From Polytrichum commune (lineage: Eukaryota > Streptophyta > Polytrichopsida > Polytrichales > Polytrichaceae): a stretch of 64,000 nucleotides of DNA. The stretch spans positions 14,632,001 to 14,696,000 of the forward strand of contig OX485806.1 of NCBI GenBank assembly GCA_950295325.1. Direction: 5' to 3'. This document shows positions 34,534 to 45,230 of this stretch, one piece after another (within the stretch, counting starts at the first letter, position 1; the number at the start of each line of letters is the position of its first letter). A program made the position numbers and the translations under genes. The notes beneath the pieces were generated by a model. It made no database searches, was not told the origin of the DNA, and saw only the letters and a program-made list of their open reading frames with translations.

Positions 34534-36254
34534 ATGTCCCTTGAACCCCAAAAAGAAGCTTTTACCTTAACGAATAGGATATAATCTACTTGATAAATAT
34601 TTTTGTAATACCATGTAACATCAATTGGTAATCCACACTAGACTTGAGCGATCTATTGTAGTTTTTGTAACCAAGATACATACACACCATAGGACCTTAA
34701 GGTCGAAGAATGTGTGGAAGCTAACCCTAAGTTGTGTTACGTACATTGACTACATATGCAATCATCAATTTATACATCTAAATGCAACTAGAATCACGTA
34801 GGAATACAGTCGTGTTTGTTTGATCTTTTTGATGATGGAAAGTGGCTTTAAAGACATCTTAGCATGTAGTTTATGGGCATCATTGGATTCAACTATGGAT
34901 TTATAAATCAAAAAATTAAGTGGGTCTCTAGTTGACTCTATGCTCTCATGTTCAAATCATCATTCTAGACATGAATCTACGGTGTCATTGTTATTGTTGC
35001 CCCTCCCATGTGTAGGTTGGTCTACATGTTGTCTTTTGAGTTGCATTGAGATGAATTATTTGATTGTTTCAAAATTTAGGATTACACTGGACCTCGATTA
35101 AACAAGTAGAAGCTCACAAAAACTTATATTGTCCAAAGCTCACATGAAGCTAAGGAAGTATACCCAACTGATAAGTGTCCATAGGCACCTGGCTAGTCTG
35201 GTCACTATAGTGCCCACCCCGAGAGGGGTTAGTAGTCCCTCACCACTGGTATTATGTCCTGAGGGCATAATACCAAGGGTGGGTCGAACGGGCATTCCAA
35301 TCACACTGATCGCAGGGTCAGCGTTTCTTCTCTCTTCTCCAAAGATGGATCGAGTTATTGGCCTAAGTGCAAACCAACTTGCACCACAAGTTTGTTTCTT
35401 GTCCCAAATCGTCGTTCATCTAGTGTTTCAAAATTGATCGGAGTTGCATTGAAATTCCGTAAATGATTAGAAATACACTTTTCCACATAATTTGAAGCAC
35501 TATATTGATTTAGAATGTACCAAACACATATCAATATGGAATTGACCCAAGTATTGTGTGAGTGATAAGAATATTCATCAATATGAAGATGATGACATCT
35601 AAATATCAATCCTTGCATGATATCATGATTCTTGATACCAATCAAGTACATGCTCTCGCATGCTATTGCATAACACATAACATTGGCATACATTGGGAAG
35701 GAGAGAGAGAGAGGGGGGGAATTATAGCATACAAATGTACCTCTCATCCATCTACTTTAAAAACTTGACCCCCCTCCCCATAGGTTTGTGGTTGATTCAT
35801 TTTGAATGATTTGAACTACATTGATTTTGGATCCTTGAAGCACATTCCGTTGACAAATCCAGTAAAAACAGTATCCTTCAAGTTGTGCATTATTTCGAAG
35901 GCTTTCATGTTGGATGAATGAGAGGTACAGTCGTACATGATAGTTCCTTCTCTCCCATTGTCAACCACCACTTACTATGATACTAGACATGTCTTCTTCA
36001 CACACTGATATCTTGATACAATATGGTTCAATATTCTCCTAGAACAAACACTTGTGATAGTAATCTTCCATAAATATATATAACAAGTCTTTGGGTGGGA
36101 TAATAATAAAAAGTCAATGATCAATGCTATTTTAAAACCAATCACTTTAAACAAACTCATGTAACAACTTAAGAAGATCATATACATGCTCTCCAAGAAT
36201 TTGTCAATAATGGAGGTTTAGCTGCCTTAATCTCGTTCTTTTGCCATCAGATTC
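34534..36254. other. Gene-free stretch with a small hairpin
   Basis: A hairpin at 35248-35274 pairs GGTATTATGTCC with GGGCATAATACC around a three-base loop. Diverged copies of the ATGTTGGATGAATGAGAGGTAC repeat lie at about 35690-35960. No gene was recognised. Confidence 0.45.
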
Positions 36255-36264
36255 ACACAAGATT

Positions 36265-36411
36265 ATTTATTTATTTATTTATTTTGAACACATGAGGCGC
36301 TTGACAACCCGACTAGTTTTCCGTCTAGTTGAGATTCGATTTTATGGCTAGGAATCGAACCGCCAACCACTCCGTTCAATTTGGATACCTCTCCGCTATC
36401 ATCCATATTTT
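36265..36411 (-). mobile_element. tRNA-derived SINE, copy 1
   Basis: This 147-bp element reads on the minus strand. It has an A-box-like GATAGCGGAGAGGT, then a B-box GGTTCGATTCC about 35 bp later, a body with GACGGAAAACTAGTCGGGTTG, and an AAAT-repeat tail. It is flanked by the perfect 10-bp duplication ACACAAGATT (36255-36264 and 36412-36421). Internal pol III boxes, a short repeated tail and a target duplication define a SINE. A second copy lies at 40975-41148. Confidence 0.85.
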
Positions 36412-36953
36412 ACACAAGATTTCGATCAGCTATAATTTTTCTTGAATTTAATGCGTACCATAAATGACCAAACCTCATGGAAGTAACCGTAACATGTTTT
36501 TTTTTTGTCCTTATCACTGGTATAAAAATGTAAACTAGGACCACTACAAGCATATTAGTCATGGGCAATCGTCCTATGTCACTACAAAATCTACCAAATC
36601 TATCACAATGGTTATTCACTTACGTGGAACGATTGCATAGGAAACTTGGGCTCTTGGACCCACGTTGATTCCACCTTGACTACAAAAGTAGTGTGCCCCA
36701 CGTTCATTTTCCACCCACACTAATAGGATTTATTAGTGCAATCACTATCAACAAACGAGTCTTAGCCACTTGTCTTACTTTAGTATAAGGATAATGCAAA
36801 ACTACCAATGTGAAAAATTTGCAAACATTTTCAATGATAGACAACAAGTTTCTAGCAACGCGAATCGTTTGCCCATGACACACATGCTTCTAGTGAGTGG
36901 ACTCACCTGATGAGATTTGAAATAAATAAATTAGCCAAAGACAAACAATAGCA

Positions 36954-36975
36954 ACACACACACACACACACACAC
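36954..36975. repeat. (AC)n microsatellite
   Basis: Eleven uninterrupted AC units. Confidence 0.9.
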
Positions 36976-37134
36976 TTTTGATTATGTACGATATGTATAC
37001 CGAAATCCACCACCAACCCTAAAACCACTGCTATTTGCCACATGCATACGTTTGTTACTTCCAGATGTATGCATGTGGTAATAGTAAATTATTTGCGGGC
37101 AACCACCTCATTGCCACACTGAAAACTGTATTTG

Positions 37135-37873
37135 GTGTCACTTACTATTGGGAATTACACACTGCTATATCTAAGTACTGTGTAACTATGTTCGGGGAAA
37201 ACCGAAGGCTAGTTTATTATCAACCGATGGATTTCCCCTCATGGCCGGTCCAAATTTCCAACCATCGGATGGCAATCCGATTGTAATTTTAATCCTCCGG
37301 CAATTAGCCGATGGACCAGAAAATGTCCCGAAAATGTAGCCGATTCTTCTTGTGAGTTACTGGATTTCAGCCGGAAGCATCCAGAGCGCTATTTGTCTGG
37401 GGCATTTGATGATGCACTTGAGGAAGTACCCTAAACCTTAAACTTTTTGAATTATGCAACCTTTCCATGACCAAATCCAATTGCTTCTATGAAGAATTGG
37501 GGGACCCTTGGCCTTCAAGCGGTGAAGGCATTGCTAGGTTCAAATCCTGCCAAGGATATTAACTCTTCAAATTTAAAGTTTTGAACATGCCTTTCTTTTC
37601 ACTTATTCAAGATTTTGTACTAAGAAATGATTTCTAATAACTTTTCATACATTTTTTAAACAATTAGTGCCGATATGAATTCCATTTAATCGGATATTGG
37701 CCGATGAAAATATGAAAATATAGGCAATTGGCCGATTGATTTTACAAAAGACGGGCTCTTGCCGATGTAAATTGGAAAAAATCCGACCCTTCGTAGCAAC
37801 TACCGGCAATTAGCCACCAAGGCTTCAAAAACTTCCCGAACTCTGCTGTGTAACTCCAAATAGTAAGTGACAC
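37135..37873. mobile_element. GTGTCAC-ended element, long form
   Basis: The left end GTGTCACTTACTATTGGGAA pairs with the right end CTCCAAATAGTAAGTGACAC. The short members of this family are about 180 bp (53159-53340, 54031-54213). This one is about 740 bp and carries an unrelated-looking interior with repeated GCCGAT/ATCGGC words and GGCAATTAGCC twice. It may be a composite in which another sequence inserted between the ends. Confidence 0.6.
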
Positions 37874-40800
37874 TACATATCATATTTTAGTGTGGCACTT
37901 AGAACCACGATTGTTTAGAAAGCAGTCGTTGTGTAATTAAATTGGCAGATTGACAGAGTTGATTCCTTATCACCAAATGAGCGAGCTCCCATTCCTCACA
38001 TCATCCGATCCGGACACACTTTCCCATGAGGCAGGCATCTTGCAGATCGTTCCAAATTTGACACGAGCTTGACTTCATTACTTCATTTCTTCAATTATCC
38101 GATTCGAATCATGGGAGCCGTCCATTCAACAACCCTATTAGAGTAGATGGACCTATTTCCGTTAACTTAAGCAATTTCGCAAAAGTGTAGTACATGTACG
38201 ACTTGGGGTGATTTTGCACGTGTTTGGAAACTGATGTCATAACATTTAACAAAAGAATCACAGTTTATTTTCAAGTTTTGAGATGCTTGTCAATTTTGGA
38301 AGGTAACTCCCAACCCATATTCACATCATAGATTGGCCTATTTATCCAATAATTGAGAGATGGAAACAAGAGTACAATTAGTGCCCTTTTCAACGGACCT
38401 GAATCTGTCCCCTTTTAACTTATTTTGTTTTTTCTCATACTAAATGAGATGGCCGCATATGTGATTCTTCGTGACTTGTTCCGTCACGTTAGAAAATGAT
38501 GGTTGCATGTGTGAGTAGGCACATTGTTCATTGTTACACGAGCTTGTTGGCGATGGTAGGCTACACACAACATGCCTTCTATCTTCCTCTTTGTCTAACC
38601 TCATGTTTTAGAGCACAACTAAAAGTTGTCCTTCATTCCTCGGGTGTAACTTTATACTTTGTTGTTTCCTATGTTATCCATGGATTTGTGTGGTTGTGAC
38701 TACCTCCCATTTGAAGCGACCAAGTTTACTATTCGTTAACTTTCAATTTTTTACATGAGGGTTAACACGTATGAGTCCTAGGCAACTCATCGTGCATCGG
38801 TGAAATCGTCATGTGTTGTTAAAAAAATCTCAAAATCTACCTTGGTAGTAGATTTGCAAGAAAAATCACTAATGCAACACAAGTTGCCTAAGCCTCATGT
38901 GCTTGTAGTGAGAATGCACAACACACCATTGATTGAGTGCCCCGAGAGTCTTCTTTCCAAATATGATGACAAAAACTCTACGAACAATTGAGTAGTTGCA
39001 TAACCGTTGTACCCTAAAAATATAACTTTTGATTGATCCTTAACATGTTCCATCTTAAGCACCCAAATGCATGATCATGACATACAAAGGTCATGAACTT
39101 AGGTTGTGTGTTGGTTCTGGATGTATATACCTCACATGTCACCCAAGTGAGTCCATGATCATGACTTCTTATGACTTATTATTTTTAAAAACACCAAAGT
39201 CTATCTCATAACCAACTTCAGAACACTATCGTCTATTTTGTTGTACCGTTTGGATATCTATAAAATGATTCACATTTTTTCAATACCAGCATGGTATGCG
39301 GATTCGAGGATATATATATTTTTCGATACCATTTGAGTCTATATACCAAACAAGAACCTTCAAACTTAGGTAAAATCAATCTAGTATCAGAATGGTCGTT
39401 GGGATTGACTTCAAAAATGACTCGGGAATACAAAATCTATCTCACCTTGAGATAACAATATTTGATCGATATCACAATTTTGATACGCAGAGGCAAATTC
39501 TTTAATACCATAACCAACATTAATTGTTGATACATGCATTCACCTATATACCGGCCCAATATTACTCGTAACCATCTATTATTGCAATGATTCCATAACG
39601 GATGTGACATAAACAACTCATGCACATGCATTGAATCGGATCACCTACTATTCACATCGAATACTTGGAAATGTTCAACTATATATGCACACCAAACCCT
39701 ATCCGGATTCATTTAACAAGGCATCCATCTACCCAACGCTTATTTACACAACAACCCGAGTCCATTCGGAACTTTGAGTCAAGGGTCATGTAACCATAAC
39801 TTTTATATTGAGGTGATTCAACTAACTTTAACTTAGTGGACCTCACCCGAATGGCAAGCCGAACGCAATCATTCGCCATGAATACAAAGCACGGACGGAC
39901 GTACGTGACTTATTATGGTTATCAAATTGAATGCATAACCACATGAGGGCAACTTGCGACCCCAATAACCACATAAGTTTGGTCTCTTTAAGTACTAGGT
40001 CGACAAACACTTTTGTGCTTGTGGAGTGGGACAATGAACAAATGTCCGGTTGTTAAGTACGTTGTTAGGTACTCATGAGCCTCTCTCTCTCTCTCTCTCT
40101 CTCTTATTAGCGAAAAGTATGTGTAGTGGTCCTTATGATGAGCATAAATAGGTTGAGCTTTCATGGAAGTTAGACAGCCATCCCTTTCCATCCATCACCG
40201 AAGCAATTTGCGGCTATAACTTTTCCTTGCCATTTATCGGCGACAAACAAGTTTTTTAAATGGATTCGGAAATCACCAAGTTACGGGCATCATGCGGTGT
40301 TCCTATACCACTAATAGTCCGATTAGTGTGGGTCACAAGTAATTTGCTAGAGCTCCCACTTATACTCGTAAAATTTTAAATTAGCATGGGTCGTGTTCAT
40401 TATCGTCCTACACCAAATCTCTAGTTTAAAATTAGTGTGGGTCGCATTAATTATTTCCTAGAAGACGATTGCATGAACGGATTGGTAATTGGTTCCTCCC
40501 TTAAACCATGTAAAAAGGACTTCTCGAATCAAGAAGGTAACCGCAAAATTCTCAAACACCTTAAAGGCTGCCTAATATTCAAAAAATTGGTTCATCGTAT
40601 TTTTCCTTTTCTAGGTAATTCCTCCTTGTGAGCATAGTGCATAATGCAGGCATACCTAAAGCAATACATAACCAAAAAAAAAAACCAACTTTAAATACCA
40701 TTAGCATACAATTGAATCCCCATATAACATTAGTAAGCCTACTAAACCCATTTTCCAAGGGGGAGGTGGGTTTAGAAATCCAACCTATATATGTCCGATT

Positions 40801-40964
40801 CAAGATACAATGGAGCCTCTCCCTCATCTTGGAGGCATTGTAGACGAGCCTTGTGCATGAATGTTTTTTTACATAACAAAGTGACTCATTGGATTGGCAT
40901 CGGAGTTGTGATATAATGCCACATGTCTCGAAATTAAGGCTCACTGCACTCATATTCTAAGAAG
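37874..40964. other. Gene-free stretch
   Basis: No recognisable gene or well-formed element was seen. There is a CT run at 40081-40104. Open frames of 60-70 codons (for example 38496-38699 and 38800-38991) have no known domain. Confidence 0.4.
40081..40104. repeat. (CT)n microsatellite
   Basis: Twelve uninterrupted CT units. Confidence 0.9.
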
Positions 40965-40974
40965 AGAATTCTTT

Positions 40975-41148
40975 GGTCCGAGATGAACCCAAAGTATCAG
41001 ATGGTAGTGGAGAGGTACCCAAATTAAACGGAGTGGTTGGCGGTTTGATTCCCAGCTATGAAATCATCTCTCTACTTGACGAAAAAACTAGTCAGGTGGT
41101 CAAGTGCCTCTTGTGTTCCAAAGAAAAAACAAAAAAGAAACAAAGTAA
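40975..41148 (+). mobile_element. tRNA-derived SINE, copy 2
   Basis: It is the same family as the copy at 36265-36411, in the opposite orientation: GATGGTAGTGGAGAGGTACC, AACGGAGTGGTTGGCGG, a B-box GGTTTGATTCC (one base off consensus), GACGAAAAAACTAGTCAGG, and an A-rich tail with AAAACAAAAAAG. It is flanked by the perfect 10-bp duplication AGAATTCTTT (40965-40974 and 41149-41158). It is somewhat longer at the 5' end than copy 1. Confidence 0.85.
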
Positions 41149-41158
41149 AGAATTCTTT

Positions 41159-42250
41159 ATCAGGATTCAATGCTTTTGATTCTCAAATAACTCGTGTCGG
41201 ATGGACGCACCCACAAAACACGCTCAACTAGTTGAGAAATCCTATGAATATTAGAGTCATCTGTAAAGCAAAGGGAGATGGAACCACGGGTTTGGTCCCC
41301 AACCCTTCGTTCACGAGAATAAAACACAAAGTCACCCAAATTTCCTTACAACTGAAATTACCATCCACAAAGAGTGGCGTCGATCTATTAAAACCCGGCT
41401 TCCGAGCTTGTCCTACTGGGATGGGTGGGTCAAGCTAGCCTTGCACATGCCACTCATGAATATGAAACAACAGGTCCCACGTGCATACCCTATTTACAAA
41501 TCCCAAGATCCTCTGGAAGTTTTCGAGATGGAAAAAGAAGTTCCCAAAATTTCACCCAACTGCCAAAATAGACTTCAACACACGACAACGAGCTCACAAA
41601 CTCTTCATACATCGAGAGTTCTCTCAACTCAACGAAGGCTCCCCAGCTCCCTCTCCGAAGGGCTTTACGGATAACTGTATTGTTCTTAGAAGTTCTAGTG
41701 TCGGTTTTTGGGGTATATTGTATGTCGAGATTTAAACACTCATAATAATAATAAGGAGGAGGAGGAGGCAGAATGCAGGTCTGGGACTGAATGCGGCAGA
41801 GAGTGGCTGGGAGGGAGGGAAACCCACAGTAAGTTAAAGTTGTAATTATGATGTGTAACTTTAGTTGCAGTTGTGGAGGACGGGCCATGCCAGGGGCCCA
41901 GCAGCAGGCTCCACACATGCACAGCCAGTGGCTTGCATTGAAACGAAGGAAAATTGGGTTAAATGGGAGGAGTTGACCTGGTAAGTTAATGACTTTAACC
42001 CCACCCCGTGAGGAGGAGCAGCATAACTTATTATACTTATTATTATCATCATCGACCTACGGTCGCTCGATCGGTTGCTTGCTTCTTGGCAGCAAAGCAA
42101 ATCGTGCAATTTTATTGTAACGGGGACACGGTTCAATGCGGCGGAGGAGGAGGAGGAGGAGTACATGCAGGCAGCACTGAAATGTGTTTCCTTCCTGTAA
42201 GTAAGTTAATCATTGACACGCTCCAGTAATGAGCCTGGAAGAGTGGTCAT
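41159..42250. other. Gene-free stretch with GGA-rich patches
   Basis: It contains an AAT/GGA-rich patch at 41740-41770 and a second GGA run at 42140-42162. The open frame 41490-41918 on the minus strand reads through these low-complexity patches and has no recognisable domain. Confidence 0.4.
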
Positions 42251-42885
42251 GTGTTTCGATCGTAGAATGAATCAGCCCTGCCCACTAACTTACATTCTCA
42301 TCAATTTTGATGAACTTCCAATTAATGGATCTGATCGTTGCCCAACATACGAACGAGTCTTCGGTAACACTCTTGTGTATATATGTATCACCGGCCAACA
42401 AAATGAATGTGTTTGAATCATAGAATGAATCAGCCCGCCCTGCCCACTAACTTACATTCCCATCAATTTTGATGAGCTTCCAATTAATGGATCTGATCGT
42501 TGCCCAACATACGAACAAGTCTTCGGTAACACTCGTGTATACATGTATCACCGGCCAAAAAAATGAATGTGTTTGAATCATAGAATGAATCAGCCCGCCC
42601 TGCCCACTAACTTACATTCCCATCAATTTTGATGAGCTTCCAATTAATGGATCTGATCGTTGCCCAACATACGAACAAGTCTTCGGTAACACTCGTGTAT
42701 ACATGTATCGCCGGCCAAAAAAATGAATGTGTTTGAATCATAGAATGAATCAGCTAGCCCTGCCCACTAACTTACATGCTCATCAATTTTGATGAGCTTC
42801 CACTTAATGGATCTGATTGTTGCCCAACATACATACGAGTCTTCGGTAACACTCGTGTGTATATATGTATCACCGGCCAAAAGAA
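42251..42885. repeat. Tandem repeat, about 160 bp x 4
   Basis: Units start at 42251, 42409, 42569 and 42729. Each begins GTGTTTGAATCATAGAATGA and runs through CTGCCCACTAACTTACATTC, GATCTGATCGTTGCCCAACA and TATCACCGGCCAA. Units 2 and 3 are almost identical; units 1 and 4 are more diverged. This is minisatellite-scale repetition with no coding content. Confidence 0.9.
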
Positions 42886-43660
42886 AGAAAGAAATGCAAC
42901 TCTATCATCGTGACGTATACGAGCACAATTTGTCAATGACGCAGATGATTGTATTGGATTTGTTCAAAGATGTTGTTTTATAGGGATGATAGGGTCTCGC
43001 CACTGCACTAAACATCTTGTTTTGGGCGTCTACACACACTCGTGGAGTTGCAAACGGGCCGTGTGTAATTGGTTGTGGGTGTCTTGTAAGCAATGTTCGA
43101 GATTGAAGTCCTCATATGAGTTTCATTTTGAAGGGCGATCAAATTTCAGCCGTGCAGTTGAAGGGTTGGTTCGAATCCAAGACGTCAATCCAAGAATATA
43201 GAAATGAAATACAAAACTCATGTATAAACTTGTGCATGAATTATATGGTACATGTTTCTAGTATAATTAATGTGAGGGGTTGCGGAATCAATCAATAACT
43301 CCATTTCTTGTAGTGACAATGCCCTACGCTTGTTGGTTCTTGTGGCAGGCATATTATGTTGAGGACTTCAAGTGATGTCTTCATTTTCAATTTGGGGTTG
43401 CGTTTGGAAGGGTTGTTTTGAGAGAGGTGTATTTGGAAAGGCCAAATCGCGTTTGAAGGGCATTGAAGACTTCAATCTTGAACACTACTTGTACGGGAAG
43501 ATCATATGGTGTGTTCCTTCCATAAGCCTTTGTATGTATCTAAAAGTGTCATTGCCTACTAATTATGTCATTGTAGTCATCTCTCAGTACACCAAGTATG
43601 TGGAGTCGAAGGGCTCCTAAAGGAGGACTTTGGAGGGCATGATCGGTGGGTAATCATAAT

Positions 43661-43664
<4 letters not shown>

Positions 43665-43704
<40 letters not shown>
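43665..43704. repeat. (GA)n microsatellite
   Basis: Twenty uninterrupted GA units. Confidence 0.9.
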
Positions 43705-43707
<3 letters not shown>

Positions 43708-45074
43708 CCAAAGGTAGAGGCTCGTTTGTGGCTCTATATGTGGAGATGCTTTGGTGTGACCCACATCATCAACTCACGTTAGTCATCTTGCAATCATTGG
43801 GTGGTGTCACGTTCCTCTTTTTCACAAAAACGCTACAATCATAAATGCACAACATACTCTAGAATTTGCGAACTTTCCAACTTTGTACATCGCAAAAGTT
43901 TTACAACCCAAACACAATATTGTGATTGCCTATGAGCTTGAACCATCCATCCAACATAAAAAGTTGGCCTCCTATAGGTTGTTGCAGATTCATCCCAAAT
44001 GACATTGGGTACACTAATTCATGATCTTTAATCCCTAAATGCCCGAGTCAAAAAGTGGTTGTGAGCATTTCTCAAAAGATATATCTACCTTCCCTCTTGT
44101 TTTTTCCTTCTCGCACCTTGACATAATAAAGTTTTGCACCATCTAGAGCAACGGATTGAAACTTTATACCAATGGCTCTAAGATAAGGACCTTGTAGTGG
44201 TTAACACCCTTAATCTTTTCCTTGTTACAAGATGACCTATTTTGGGAAAGTAACAATGTTAGTGACATGAATATTTTTGGTTCTTCTCACCAAGTTATGC
44301 AGCTCAAAATTTTAGCCAATTATATCAAAGATCATGTGACTTTGATACATTTTGAAGGAAATTGCTTGGAAAATGATTTGGTGGAGACCAAAGATAAAGA
44401 TTCATATTCCAACCACACAGATGTGATTTAAAATTAACTCCCTAAAACCTTCTTTTGTATGCCAACATAAAATATAATGTTTCTAATTTATACTCTAGAA
44501 TACATCATCGATTCAAACTAAAACTCTCATGCCTTAAGGGATCAAAGCTTATTCCGATGTTAAATCAACTTTAAAATGTAAAGTCCAAGATGCATACTAC
44601 ATTAGGGTTGCTATGTTGATTGAATGAGAGGTACACTCATATACGATAATCCCCTCTCTTCCAATTCTTATGGCATTCTAAATCAAATGTCTAGTTTAAC
44701 TCTCTTCCGTTCTATAGTTTCACAAGATCTACAAAGATGTAAAGTTTCTCAGTTCACTCAACTAGGATGGTCTATTTTGATCGATGAAGAAGAAAGATAA
44801 TCTTCAATAACTTTTACTCACAGGTAGATCACTTAGTGCATTTTAAAAACGACGTGCGGCATAATATAGAGAGGATTAAAATCATTTGAAATAAAAATTA
44901 TAAAGGAATTTTAAATAATGAAGGGGCCATTAAATGTAGACAATCCCATTATAAGTAAGTTAGATGGACATAAAACGTGGGCCATTATTTTTCTGTAAAA
45001 TTAATATAGGGGCTGAAGATAAGGATCCTAGAAGGTATGTTGCTGGCATCTCCTATGTGGTATTTGTGTTGGCA

Positions 45075-45230
45075 TCTCCTATGTGTTTTCATCATAACAG
45101 TGTTTGCAATGGTATTACTTTGCTATGGTCTCCTATGTGTTTTCTTCATAACTCTGTTTGCAATGGTATTACTTTGCTATGGTCTCCTATGTGTTTTCTT
45201 CATAACTCTGTTTGCAATGGTATTACTGTT
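45075..45230. repeat. 54-bp tandem repeat, about 3 copies
   Basis: Units start at 45075, 45129 and 45183 with TCTCCTATGTGTTTTCTTCA and contain CTGTTTGCAATGGTATTAC. Because 54 is a multiple of three, one frame (45037-45282) stays open and would encode a repeated hydrophobic peptide (LLCVFFITLFAMVLLCYG). There is no supporting gene context, so I treat it as a repeat and not a gene. Confidence 0.85.

Noticed and set aside
37500-37560. Possible tRNA gene or SINE with a perfect B-box-like GGTTCAAATCC
   Set aside because: The spacing to the only A-box-like word is too short, no cloverleaf can be folded, and no tail or target duplication is seen.
41490-41918. 142-codon minus-strand frame
   Set aside because: It runs through TTA/TCC-type low-complexity sequence and shows no domain.
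43155-43190. Possible tRNA gene (GGTTCGAATCC)
   Set aside because: Only the T-loop-like word is present; no acceptor stem, D arm or anticodon arm can be formed.
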